64,000 bases of DNA, from contig NZ_AVQI01000050.1 in the NCBI RefSeq assembly GCF_000468115.1, forward strand, positions 62,001 to 126,000, written 5' to 3'. A program made the translations under genes and the position numbers. This document shows positions 27,401-36,008 of this stretch, in pieces. The notes beneath the pieces are model-generated. The model was not told where the DNA came from. It saw only the letters and a program-made list of their open reading frames with translations, and searched no databases. Numbering within the stretch: position 1 is the stretch's first letter; each line of letters begins with the position of its first letter. Source of the stretch: Treponema socranskii subsp. socranskii VPI DR56BR1116 = ATCC 35536. Its GTDB lineage: Bacteria; Spirochaetota; Spirochaetia; Treponematales; Treponemataceae.

Positions 27401-29254
27401 TTAGTCTGCAATCGTAAACGTAAAGCGGCCGTTTACCGCATTTGCACCGTTTGAGTCGTTGTTTCCGTACGATATGGCAGGACAAAATCCTTCATTACCG
27501 TCGTCACCCGTATATGTATATTCTTTTACAAAATACAAAGCGGTATCGTCGTCAAGCGAAACATCATCATTTCCCCAATCCTGTATATCCCACTGATAGC
27601 TCGTTCCTTTTTCGTAGCTCATGGGTAAATTCAAACCCTTCCCGCTTCCCATGGGAATAACATTAAAAAACGGAACCCGAACGAATGTTTCGGTAAACTC
27701 AATAATCCCCGTCCTTTTATCCACTTTAACAAGGTCGTCAAGTGAACGTACACCGTATCGTCTCAATATACCGGCAGTAATCAAATCGGAAACTTTTTTG
27801 CGTCCGACCAGTATGCCGGTCGTCGGATTGCATACTTCGATTAAAATTTCCGGACGACCTCCGTAGTCGAAAACATAAAGCAATTTGGCGCCGAATCGGG
27901 GAATACCTCGAAAATCGTTTATCAACAAGCCCAAACGCATATAATCGCTTTGTGCCGAGCCGAACATATTCGTATTGCTTATTTTACACTTATATGTGAA
28001 GTTTGCCGCATTTGCAGATGTAACGAGGACATTATTTGCAGGAGAAGTCAATTCATACGTAAACGATTCCAAAAGCTTTGTCGTTATAACGGGAGAATAC
28101 TTTTCGCTTTTCGCGTTAAATGCTCTGATTTTATATTCGTATTCTTTGTTTTCTTCCAAAAGCGAATCGCCGTCGATACCGACATGAAAGCCCTGTCCGC
28201 TGTAAGTTTCTGTCTTTAAATCATCGTATAAAGTTCGGCTCACGAAGAGAAAATCCTGCGGCCTTCCTTTTTCCCGACGATACAGGTCAAAGCCTAATAT
28301 TTTTTTATGAGAACCGAATTTCGTAAATTCGAACCTTACCAGCATCCTGTAAGACGAACGCCGCCCACCGACAGGCTTGAGGGAGTATAGATTTTCCGAA
28401 TACGGCAGCCGCTTGGCGATCACGGCAATATCTTCGAATTTGCAAGTCGATAAATCGGAAGCGGATGCCGCAGAAGCGCTGAAAGTAACCGGTATATGTT
28501 TTTCGATACGATTGTTCGCAATATCGTAGCCTACGACAATCAACGTGTCTTTGCCGTCCGGCACTTCTTCGAGATTGAACGTATACGTCGATGTAAATTC
28601 GCTGCCGCTTTTACTTACGGCACACGAACCGCTTATTCCGCTCATTTGATTCGGCGCTTTGCCTATGCCGAGCTTTGCACCGAAAGCTCCGGAAGCCGTT
28701 TCTTCTACAGCGCCGACAGCGGATTCAAATACAATGCGCACTTTATCGGAAGTTGAAATAACGGTACTTTCGTCTATATCGGTAAAACTTCCGTTTCCGG
28801 ACTGTGCCGACGTTATTTTAGGAGGTGTAATGCCGCGGGTTATCGTTCCGTGTACAGGCTGAATTAAAGACAGGTTTTGTTTTGCTATCGAAAGCGGCTT
28901 CCAGTTTTCAAGTCTGGAGCCGGCCCATTTTTCTTTTTCGCCGATAAGTTCGAAATCGTACCGCTGATCCGTCGCAATATCGTAAAGCATAACCTTACCG
29001 TCCGTTACCGTGTAACCGCTTCCGATTTGTTCCGTTGTTCCGCTTTTATACACTTTTAGCGTCGTGCCGCTTACAACAGTGCCGCCGATAGAATCGGTCA
29101 CCTGTATCCGTATGGTAGAAAATTCCGCAGGCGTTTCATCAGGGAAAAAAGGTTCGTCGCCGCTGTCGGATGATTGCGCGCAACCCGTCATCGAAATAAT
29201 CAATGCACACAAACATACCGCCGTGCACGCGGTTTTCCATAGCGTTTTCACCAT
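27401..29254 (-). CDS. prcA: PrcA-like lipoprotein of the dentilisin complex
   Basis: A 617-residue lipoprotein (lipobox SMTGCAQ) with no enzymatic motif. It contains a carboxypeptidase-regulatory-like beta sandwich near 45-110 (STIRIQVTDSIGGTVVSGTT) and further Ig/fibronectin-like segments. In T. denticola PrcA is cleaved by PrtP into two parts that stay in the complex. Identification rests on position between prcB- and prtP-like genes and on size. A strong SD (AGGAGG) precedes the ATG, and prcB ends 6 bases before. Confidence 0.75.
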   Translation of the reverse strand: MVKTLWKTACTAVCLCALIISMTGCAQSSDSGDEPFFPDETPAEFSTIRIQVTDSIGGTVVSGTTLKVYKSGTTEQIGSGYTVTDGKVMLYDIATDQRYDFELIGEKEKWAGSRLENWKPLSIAKQNLSLIQPVHGTITRGITPPKITSAQSGNGSFTDIDESTVISTSDKVRIVFESAVGAVEETASGAFGAKLGIGKAPNQMSGISGSCAVSKSGSEFTSTYTFNLEEVPDGKDTLIVVGYDIANNRIEKHIPVTFSASAASASDLSTCKFEDIAVIAKRLPYSENLYSLKPVGGRRSSYRMLVRFEFTKFGSHKKILGFDLYRREKGRPQDFLFVSRTLYDDLKTETYSGQGFHVGIDGDSLLEENKEYEYKIRAFNAKSEKYSPVITTKLLESFTYELTSPANNVLVTSANAANFTYKCKISNTNMFGSAQSDYMRLGLLINDFRGIPRFGAKLLYVFDYGGRPEILIEVCNPTTGILVGRKKVSDLITAGILRRYGVRSLDDLVKVDKRTGIIEFTETFVRVPFFNVIPMGSGKGLNLPMSYEKGTSYQWDIQDWGNDDVSLDDDTALYFVKEYTYTGDDGNEGFCPAISYGNNDSNGANAVNGRFTFTIAD

Positions 29255-29260
29255 AACCTC

Positions 29261-29842
29261 CTATAAATCAAACTCCGGTTTATACCTTTGCAGCTTGACG
29301 AAAACGGGCTTTGAAGAGGGAACATCTATACTGATTATAAGGTAGGGAGTTGTAAAAGCTTGCGTTACTATTTGAGTCGGCTCGGGGGCGGTTATTAAAA
29401 ATACCGTTTCCACGCCGTCTTTTGTATCTATCGCGGAATAAAGTTTGATGCCGTAGCCGCCGGTAGTAAAAGGCCCTGAGCGCACAGCGATGACCTTTTT
29501 CCGCTCAAAATCGATTTTCGGCGCCGGCCTGTCCGAGCGGTCGTGCAAACGCGCATACAGCTTGTCCAAGTCTTTTTGGTTTTCGATTACCGCAGTACCG
29601 AATTCCGCGCCGTAATTTCCTTCTTCAAGGATTTCGTATGAGATATCCACACGTCCCTCTCGTCCCGTCAAAACGGCATCGGGATAGAGACCGGCGTTTT
29701 TATCACTTTGTGCGGATACAAATCCCCCTGCCTCGTACGATACGGACGGCGCAGTCGTACCATCCTGCAATTTTGCGGGAACCGATTTACACGCGCTCAG
29801 AAAAAAAGCGGATAAAACGATTAAAAGAATATGTTTACGCAT
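29261..29842 (-). CDS. prcB: PrcB-like lipoprotein of the dentilisin complex
   Basis: A 193-residue lipoprotein with lipobox FFLSACKS. The C-terminal domain has the PrcB_C look: KKVIAVRSGPFTTGGYGIKL followed by a beta-rich stretch, a fold related to protease-inhibitor-like domains that stabilises PrtP. It leads the prcB-prcA-prtP operon. The start is uncertain: ATG 29842 begins the leader directly, while an in-frame ATG at 29860 adds six residues; neither has a good SD. Confidence 0.75.
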   Translation of the reverse strand: MRKHILLIVLSAFFLSACKSVPAKLQDGTTAPSVSYEAGGFVSAQSDKNAGLYPDAVLTGREGRVDISYEILEEGNYGAEFGTAVIENQKDLDKLYARLHDRSDRPAPKIDFERKKVIAVRSGPFTTGGYGIKLYSAIDTKDGVETVFLITAPEPTQIVTQAFTTPYLIISIDVPSSKPVFVKLQRYKPEFDL

Positions 29843-29875
29843 CTCTTTGTAAAGTAGCATATTTCGTTTTTTTTA

Positions 29876-30526
29876 TCAATATTCGTATCGCTGCACATAC
29901 CGCGAACACGGGAAGATGCCGTCCTCGCACACGATATGCGAAACACCCGCGTCGCGGACGCCGGAGGGGACATCGCTTATGATCTGACACGAAAAACAAA
30001 TACCCGCCAAAACCGGAGACGCGTAAACAATCCGCGCGATATATCGATCGTAAAAGCCCTTTCCTTTGCCGAGCCGTCTGCCGTCGCGCGAAAAAGCGAG
30101 AGCGGGTACGAGAAAAAGCGAGGCGTGCGGAAAGTCTTTCGTATCGACTTTTTCGAGAACGGTTTTCGGCTCCGTGAGACCGTAGGCGCCGATTTCCGTC
30201 TGCGCTTCAAACGGAAGAGCCGCATCGAGATAATAAAATTCCATCGTACCGTCAGTATCGATGCAGCGCGGGAGCGCGGCTCGCTTTTTGTCTTTCAATG
30301 CGGATGCGATGATACCCCTCGTTTCGACTTCGCTCGGATCCGATGCGAATATAAAAACGGCATCTGAGGCCGCATAGAGTTCGGAGCCGAGCAGGAGGCG
30401 CTCGATCTTTTTCGACGCCGCACCCGCACGATTTTTTTCCGCGGTAAATTCAAAAATCGCCTTCCGCATCGCCTTCCGCACGATCCGCTTTTTTTCCGCA
30501 AGTTCCGTTTCATCCGATTGTTTCAT
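29876..30526 (-). CDS. 5-formyltetrahydrofolate cyclo-ligase
   Basis: A 216-residue enzyme that converts 5-formyl-THF to 5,10-methenyl-THF with ATP. The ATP/substrate motif RLGKGKGFYDRYIAR and the preceding LFLVPALAFSRDGRR are typical, as is the N-terminal KKRIVRKAMRKAI. The start at 30526 has GGCGGA upstream. The gene lies 34 bases before prcB on the same strand, so it may be transcribed into the dentilisin operon or separated by a promoter I cannot see. Confidence 0.88.
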   Translation of the reverse strand: MKQSDETELAEKKRIVRKAMRKAIFEFTAEKNRAGAASKKIERLLLGSELYAASDAVFIFASDPSEVETRGIIASALKDKKRAALPRCIDTDGTMEFYYLDAALPFEAQTEIGAYGLTEPKTVLEKVDTKDFPHASLFLVPALAFSRDGRRLGKGKGFYDRYIARIVYASPVLAGICFSCQIISDVPSGVRDAGVSHIVCEDGIFPCSRYVQRYEY

Positions 30527-30572
30527 AATCCGCCGGAAAAGCCTCTTTTCACAATTAAGCGCCCGTTCCCTG

Positions 30573-30602
30573 TTGACGACGCGGGCACAAAATAAGTATA
30601 TT
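30573..30602 (+). promoter_or_regulatory. Probable promoter of groES
   Basis: TTGACG (30573-30578), 18-base spacer, TATATT (30597-30602). The leader would be about 155 bases and contains a perfect ATAAAAAGC-GGAT-GCTTTTTAT hairpin and two copies of ACTGCGGTTT. No CIRCE element (TTAGCACTC-N9-GAGTGCTAA) is present. Confidence 0.45.
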
Positions 30603-30764
30603 ATAAATATATAAAGATTGTAAGGCTTTATATACCGTTTACACAAACGAAAGCCGTCATAAAAAGCGGATGCTTTTTATCGACTGCGGTTTTTGCGTTG
30701 CGGAAACTGCGGTTTGCGCTTTTCGGCGCGCAGCTGACGGCAGCTTTTACCATAGGAGCATAGC

Positions 30765-31043
30765 ATGAAAATCAAACCTTTAGCGGACAGGGTTCTCGTC
30801 AAAAACGAAAAAGCGGAATCGAAAACGGCATCGGGCATCATTATCCCCGAAGCGGCGCAGGAAAAAACGCAGACGGCAAAAGTCGTCGCCGTCGGACCAG
30901 GTACCGAAGAAGACAAAATCACCGTAAAAGTCGGCGAACGCATCATGTACGACAAATACGCCGGCACGCAGATAAAGATTAACAACGAAGACCACCTCAT
31001 CCTCAAAATGAGCGATATCATCGCGGTTATCGAAGACAAATAA
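30765..31043 (+). CDS. groES: Co-chaperonin GroES
   Basis: A 92-residue GroES that caps the GroEL chamber. [13 protein letters not shown], the mobile-loop region [15 protein letters not shown] and the [16 protein letters not shown] stretch are all standard. It is not next to groEL, which lies at 45081-46709 on the other strand; separate loci are also known in T. pallidum. It is a single-gene unit closed by a terminator. Confidence 0.96.
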   Translation: MKIKPLADRVLVKNEKAESKTASGIIIPEAAQEKTQTAKVVAVGPGTEEDKITVKVGERIMYDKYAGTQIKINNEDHLILKMSDIIAVIEDK

Positions 31044-31063
31044 ATTACAAGCTGCGTTCATTG

Positions 31064-31088
31064 TAAAGCCGGCGAAAGCCGGTTTTTT
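31064..31088 (+). terminator. Intrinsic terminator of groES
   Basis: AAAGCCGGC-GAAA-GCCGGTTTTTTT, a nine-pair stem with one G-T pair and a T run, 21 bases after the stop codon. Confidence 0.85.
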
Positions 31089-31141
31089 TATTTTCGTCAT
31101 TCATTGATGCGTAAAACGATTCGAAACTTCGGAGAAAAGCG

Positions 31142-31403
31142 ATGAATGAATTTTCAAAAATGATGGCCGCTATTGCCTTTTGGAGCCGCATTGCTTTAGC
31201 GGCAGCTGTTTTATGTATCGGAACCTTCGCCGCGGCGCAGACAAACGCGGCATCGGCCGCTTTTAAAGTCGAAGAACGAAACTTTCAAAAAGCTCGACGG
31301 TGAAAAGCACATTTTTTACGGAAACGCGATGCGGAAAGCCGCGGACGATGCGGTACAATTTGTACAAAGCATAATCGGAGAAAAAAGATATCAGGCTCGG
31401 TAA
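31142..31403 (+). pseudogene. Frameshifted remnant of a small exported protein
   Basis: ATG 31142 opens 53 residues with an Ala-rich signal peptide (ALAAAVLCIGTFAAAQTNA) and stops at 31303. Around 31283 the coding character moves to the next frame, which continues TFKKLDGEKHIFYGNAMRKA and more to a stop at 31403. Joining the two gives an exported protein of about 85 residues. A one-base loss or gain near 31280 explains it. The family is unknown. Confidence 0.4.
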
Positions 31404-31470
31404 AAAAGCAGCGGCCGGTTACATTAAGCTTTCCTTTATCAATAAATTTCTCCTGTCAACAATTTCCCCC

Positions 31471-31501
31471 TTGACTTAAACCGAGCTTTAACTTGTATAA
31501 T
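31471..31501 (+). promoter_or_regulatory. Promoter of the methyltransferase gene
   Basis: TTGACT (31471-31476), 19-base spacer, perfect TATAAT (31496-31501). The leader is about 20 bases with GGAGGTG inside it. Confidence 0.5.
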
Positions 31502-31528
31502 ATTTTATGGAGGTGTAATAAAAAACCT

Positions 31529-32338
31529 ATGAATGAATTTAACGGCGTAGCCGATACCATGCTTATTCCGATGGCGGCGCGGATTTATGCGTCCAAACGC
31601 TTTCCCGAATATTTTTATGACGAAACGGCTTTGTCGCTGGAAGAAAAAATTCCGGCGGATGCGCTTGAGCGGATTTGGAAATCATCTTCCGAATACACGA
31701 TGCTTGCTTCGGTTTCGCGCTATTATAATTTCGACGAGATGATTAAAAATTTTCTTGCGCAATACGAAAGATGCAATATCGTCAATCTCGGTGCGGGACT
31801 CGAAACGGCTGCCTTTCGGCTGCATGCAGACGGCGCGGTTTTTTACGAAATCGATTTACCCGAAGTGATCGAACGGCGAAAAACTATTTTGGGTGCAAAA
31901 GAAAACGAAAGGCTTATCTCAGCCGATATTTTTACATTGGAATGGACTGAACACATCGATACCTCGCTTCCGTCTTTGCTCATCGTCTCGGGTGTCTTTC
32001 AATATTTCCGCGAAGAAAAAATCGTGCGGTTTTTATCGGACGTAAAAAAGCGCTTTCCGAAAGGAGAATTGATTTTCGATGCGACGAATGAAATCGGTAT
32101 AAAATACGCGAATAAGTATGTACAAAAAACGGGCAACACGTCGGCGCAAATGTATTTTTACGTAAACGACGGTCAGGCTTTTGCACAAAAATGCGGCATG
32201 GAGCTCGTTGAGCAGCGTACCTTTTATACCGCCGCGCGGAAAATGCTCAAACGCAAACTGAAGCTGTATACCCGCATCGCGATGAAAGTGTGCGATGACG
32301 GCGGAAGAACGATCATCCTGCATTTAAAGCTGAACTGA
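31529..32338 (+). CDS. LCM-family SAM-dependent methyltransferase
   Basis: A 269-residue methyltransferase of the leucine carboxyl methyltransferase type (class I fold). The SAM loop is NIVNLGAGLETAAFRL near 87, followed by the acidic FYEIDLPEVIERRK and the later LLIVSGVFQYFREE. Bacterial members methylate O- or carboxyl groups on small molecules, and the substrate here is unknown. The ATG at 31529 follows GGAGGTG at an unusually long spacing of 13 bases. It stands alone between the relic and the convergent TPR gene. Confidence 0.8.
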   Translation: MNEFNGVADTMLIPMAARIYASKRFPEYFYDETALSLEEKIPADALERIWKSSSEYTMLASVSRYYNFDEMIKNFLAQYERCNIVNLGAGLETAAFRLHADGAVFYEIDLPEVIERRKTILGAKENERLISADIFTLEWTEHIDTSLPSLLIVSGVFQYFREEKIVRFLSDVKKRFPKGELIFDATNEIGIKYANKYVQKTGNTSAQMYFYVNDGQAFAQKCGMELVEQRTFYTAARKMLKRKLKLYTRIAMKVCDDGGRTIILHLKLN

Positions 32339-32378
32339 ACTGCCCGCGCGAGCAAGGGTTTTGATGCGATCGAAACGC

Positions 32379-34295
32379 TTATCGGTTTTGTTCCGTAAGG
32401 CGGTCTCTTAACAATTTTGCGCGTGCATGAGTCGGAACAAGAGCGAGCGCGTAACCTGCCGAGCGGAGCGCTTCCCTCGTTTTGCCCTGTGCGCTGTAGA
32501 TGAGCGCCATGCGGTATTGGATTTCAGCCCGCTGCATCGCATCCGCAGCACGGACGGAAGAGGCCGCATAGAGATCGAGCGCCTGTACGTTCGAGGCGAG
32601 GCTCTCGTATATCATCGCGAGGTTCATGCACGACGGCGTGGAGACGAGGGACGAAATCGTTTTGCCGTCCGTGCCGCCGCCGCTTTCATACACGCAGTAT
32701 TCGTAGAGTCGTATCGCCGTATCGGCAAGCCGGCCGTAAGCTGCAAACCACGCCGCATATTCGGCTTCGCGGATCGTCATGTCGCGCACGCTCGAAGCGC
32801 ACGATTCCCAAAAATCGCGCGATGCGTCAAAACCGTATTTTGCGGCGATGCTCTTTCGAAAGAGACGGAAAGCGTCGTCGTAACGCCGGTAGGCTAAAAG
32901 GCGGTTCAGCGCAAATTCGAAAATGACATCGGGATAGACGTTTGCGCCGACACTGCTGCGTTCGAGTTCGTTCCATACGTCGGATATTTTTTCATCCGGT
33001 GTCAGAGAAAAATCGGTTTCGTATTTTAAATGCAAGCGCGCAATATACAATACGGGATTATTAATTCTCTCGAGGCTCCGGTCGATACGGTATTCGGCGT
33101 CGCTCACCGGAATCTTTGCGCGCCTGTCGTACGCTTCCATCTTGAGCGTCGCAAGTCCGTTGTCCCTAAGCGTGAGTTCCTGCAAATCTTCCGACGGAGG
33201 CATACTCGTCCGCCGTGCAAAATCCGCATACGCGATGAGGGCCGGCGCATAATCGGGCCATGCGTTTACCGTATCGGTTAAAAGGCGGCTTGCTTCGTCA
33301 TCGTTGCCGTTCGCTTCGGCGTACAGCGCGCTGTCGACAAAGAGAGAAGGTAAAAGAGAACTCACATTTTCATCCGCAATGTTCATGCCGCCGGTATTCC
33401 GCTCCATTTCGGCAATGACGCTGCGCCTCGCCCGCTCGGCTTCTTCGGGCTCCGAAAGCGCGATATGCGAATCGGAGAGGACGGCAGCTATTTCGACGGG
33501 CGACACTCTGTGACGGGAACGGATCGAAGAGGTCGGATAGAGCGAACGCGCTTTTTCGGCATAGGCAGCCGCTTCTCCGAAACGGCGCGAATCGAACATG
33601 ACGAGGCTCCAAAAAAACGCGTCTTCCGGTTCAAAACAGTCGGTAGGTTTTATCGAATACGCCGTATCGTAATCGCCGTCTTTTAAGCAGATAAGCGCCG
33701 CATCTCGGAGCCAATACGCATCGTTCGAACCGGCGTATGCGTCGCAAAAGACGGAAAAAAATCGCTTGTCGAAATACTCGGAAGCGTTTGCTCCTTTTTC
33801 GAATGCAAGCTCGCGCAAGTACGCTTCGGAATACACCGAGCCGAAACGCGTACCGCGAAGGCATTCGGCGGCCTTTACCGCTTCCGCTCCCCTTCCGGAG
33901 CGCATCAAAAACTGCGCGTACACCGCAGACATTTCGGGATTTTTCGGATTGCGCTTCAATCCGCGCACGAGCGTCTTTTCCGCAAGAGCCGTCTCTCCCA
34001 TTTCAAAATAACGGCGGTAGATGCCGATGCGCGACCACGAATCGTATACGTATTTTTCGGCTTTTTTCAATTCCGAAAGCGCGTCCTTGTCCTGCCCCTG
34101 TTCGCTGAGCGCGTCGATGTCATCGAGCATACCGGTAAATGAAGAACGAGATGCGCTCATCCTGCACGATGCGGCACATACGACGAAATAAAAATTAACA
34201 ATTAATAAAAAAAAACAAAACGCGTTCGGAAGATGAGCGGAATTCCGCCGGAGACAAAAATCGCGTACGCCAAAACACACGAACTTTTTTTTCAT
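32379..34295 (-). CDS. Large TPR-rich exported or membrane-anchored protein
   Basis: A 638-residue protein with an N-terminal hydrophobic segment (FCFFLLIVNFYFVVCAASC, about 26-45) that may be a signal or lipobox. The remainder is almost wholly helical with repeated TPR-like units (for example IGIYRRYFEMGETALAEKTL near 92 and QYRMALIYSAQGKTREALRS near 595). Such proteins often sit in the periplasm as assembly scaffolds. AGGGA precedes the ATG. It follows nusB by 20 bases on the same strand. Confidence 0.7.
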   Translation of the reverse strand: MKKKFVCFGVRDFCLRRNSAHLPNAFCFFLLIVNFYFVVCAASCRMSASRSSFTGMLDDIDALSEQGQDKDALSELKKAEKYVYDSWSRIGIYRRYFEMGETALAEKTLVRGLKRNPKNPEMSAVYAQFLMRSGRGAEAVKAAECLRGTRFGSVYSEAYLRELAFEKGANASEYFDKRFFSVFCDAYAGSNDAYWLRDAALICLKDGDYDTAYSIKPTDCFEPEDAFFWSLVMFDSRRFGEAAAYAEKARSLYPTSSIRSRHRVSPVEIAAVLSDSHIALSEPEEAERARRSVIAEMERNTGGMNIADENVSSLLPSLFVDSALYAEANGNDDEASRLLTDTVNAWPDYAPALIAYADFARRTSMPPSEDLQELTLRDNGLATLKMEAYDRRAKIPVSDAEYRIDRSLERINNPVLYIARLHLKYETDFSLTPDEKISDVWNELERSSVGANVYPDVIFEFALNRLLAYRRYDDAFRLFRKSIAAKYGFDASRDFWESCASSVRDMTIREAEYAAWFAAYGRLADTAIRLYEYCVYESGGGTDGKTISSLVSTPSCMNLAMIYESLASNVQALDLYAASSVRAADAMQRAEIQYRMALIYSAQGKTREALRSAGYALALVPTHARAKLLRDRLTEQNR

Positions 34296-34315
34296 GACGT
34301 CCCTCGTCCCGTCCC

Positions 34316-34768
34316 TTACTCGGCGGACGCTTCGGCGGGAGACGGCACGGAAGCGGCTTTGCCGATTTTATCGAGCACCGCGTTGATAAAGCGAAACGAA
34401 TCGTCCGCTCCGAATTCCTTTGCAATCTGTATGGCTTCGTCTATGACGACGGAAGCGGCGATGTCTTTTTGATATAAGAGCGAATACACGCTCATGCGCA
34501 AAATGGACAGCGATACTTTGTTTACGCGGTCGAAATCCCAATTCGCGGCGAGGTGCTTTTTTATATTTTCGTCTATTTCGGAAAGATGTTCGACCGTGCC
34601 GGCAGCCAAAAGCCGCGCGAATGCATATTCTTCTTTGTTTGCGTCTTCGGCTGGAACGCCGCTTTCCGACGCCCACGAAAATGAGAGCAGGTCTTCAAGC
34701 GGGATACCGCCCACTTCGTAAGAGTACAGCGTTTGAAATGCAAGCACCCTACCCTTTCTGCGCGACAC
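34316..34768 (-). CDS. nusB: Transcription antitermination factor NusB
   Basis: A 150-residue helical RNA-binding protein that joins NusE, NusA and NusG in rRNA antitermination. RRKGRVLAFQTLYSYEV at the N-terminus and LLYQKDIAASVVIDEAIQIA with EFGADDSFRFINAVLDKIGK are the family signatures. The start is GTG at 34768 with AAGGA upstream. It lies 9 bases after the surA-like gene. Confidence 0.93.
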   Translation of the reverse strand: MSRRKGRVLAFQTLYSYEVGGIPLEDLLSFSWASESGVPAEDANKEEYAFARLLAAGTVEHLSEIDENIKKHLAANWDFDRVNKVSLSILRMSVYSLLYQKDIAASVVIDEAIQIAKEFGADDSFRFINAVLDKIGKAASVPSPAEASAE

Positions 34769-34777
34769 GGGATTTCC

Positions 34778-35878
34778 TTACCAGCTTAAAAGCTTATCCA
34801 GTTCGGCGCCGGTTTTTTTGCGGTCGACGTTTTCGCTCACGTCAAGCGATTTGGAAATCTCGTTTGCGGCCTTTTGCAAATACGCCATCTGCTGCTGCTG
34901 ACCGAGATACTGCATGATGTAATTGTAAACGGTAATCGTCGTTCCCGGGCGGACGATATCGCTCAAACCGAGCAGTTTCGCGTCGTATTTTTCTATGATG
35001 GAATAAAATTGATAATTCGTTTCGTTGTCCTGAACGTCGGAAATATATCCGGGCGTACGGGAAAAGAGTTCGAGCAGCACGCGATAGGATATACCGAGCT
35101 GCACAGCGCTCGTTTCGGTTTTATTGATAAGCATTTCGCCCGCTTGGAAACCGGATTTTTCAGCCTGAGAGCGGACGCCGATCTGCGTGCGTGCCGAGGA
35201 CGGATCCTTTGCGCTTTTGAGCGTATTCCACATTTCCGTCGCTTTCGCTTTTGCGTCGTCCGGCGACGCTCCTTTCGGCACAATGACGAGGAAGAGGCGG
35301 AGCATATCGCTCCACACGAAATTCGCTTTATTCATTTCATAAAACGAACGGATATCTTCGTCCGTCGGTTTGACGTTGCGAAGTTCGGCTTCACGCTGCT
35401 GCTGGATATACTGCTGCGCCGTAATCTGCGCTTTTAAATAATCCTTATACTCGGCGATAGACATACCCGCCTGCTGCTTCATAAACTCGTCGAGTGACAT
35501 CTTTGTCTGCTGGCGCACGACGGCGTTGAGTTCCTGCTCGGTGAGCGTATCGTTTCTGCCGATCATCTGCGACATCGACTGGAGAAAGTTTTGATTTACC
35601 GTGCTGTCGGGAATGGAAATACCCGCTTTTTGCGCCGCCTGATTGATGAGCTTTTCGGAGATGAGGGCGTCGAGCGTTTGCTTGCGCTCGTCGACGGTCA
35701 GCATCCTGCCCGCCTGCTTTTCGTACACGCCGACGCGCGTTTTAAGCTGCTTGACGGTAATCGATTCGCTCTTATTGAGCTTTATCACCGCGAGGACTTG
35801 CAAATCCGACTGCGCAAAAACGGACGCCGCCGAAACCATCAACATACAACAGATGAGGGTAAAACGGTTTACTTTCAT
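34778..35878 (-). CDS. SurA-like periplasmic chaperone
   Basis: A 366-residue protein with a cleavable signal peptide (MKVNRFTLICCMLMVSAASV). The N-terminal helical region (LKTRVGVYEKQAGRMLTVDE, LISEKLINQAAQKAGI) matches the SurA/PrsA chaperone domain. A following domain occupies the place of a parvulin but lacks the clear GGDLG-type active-site motif, so prolyl isomerase activity is doubtful. The likely role is escorting outer membrane proteins. AAAGGAT precedes the ATG. Confidence 0.75.
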   Translation of the reverse strand: MKVNRFTLICCMLMVSAASVFAQSDLQVLAVIKLNKSESITVKQLKTRVGVYEKQAGRMLTVDERKQTLDALISEKLINQAAQKAGISIPDSTVNQNFLQSMSQMIGRNDTLTEQELNAVVRQQTKMSLDEFMKQQAGMSIAEYKDYLKAQITAQQYIQQQREAELRNVKPTDEDIRSFYEMNKANFVWSDMLRLFLVIVPKGASPDDAKAKATEMWNTLKSAKDPSSARTQIGVRSQAEKSGFQAGEMLINKTETSAVQLGISYRVLLELFSRTPGYISDVQDNETNYQFYSIIEKYDAKLLGLSDIVRPGTTITVYNYIMQYLGQQQQMAYLQKAANEISKSLDVSENVDRKKTGAELDKLLSW

Positions 35879-36008
35879 TGTATCTAATCCTTTCCAATAA
35901 TAACAAAATTTACAGCGATGTGTTACACGTGCGTTTCGTTAAACATTCGTCAAAACCGCTTTCCCGTACATACGTTTTACGCGTTCTAAGCAACGGCTCA
36001 ACCGAAAA

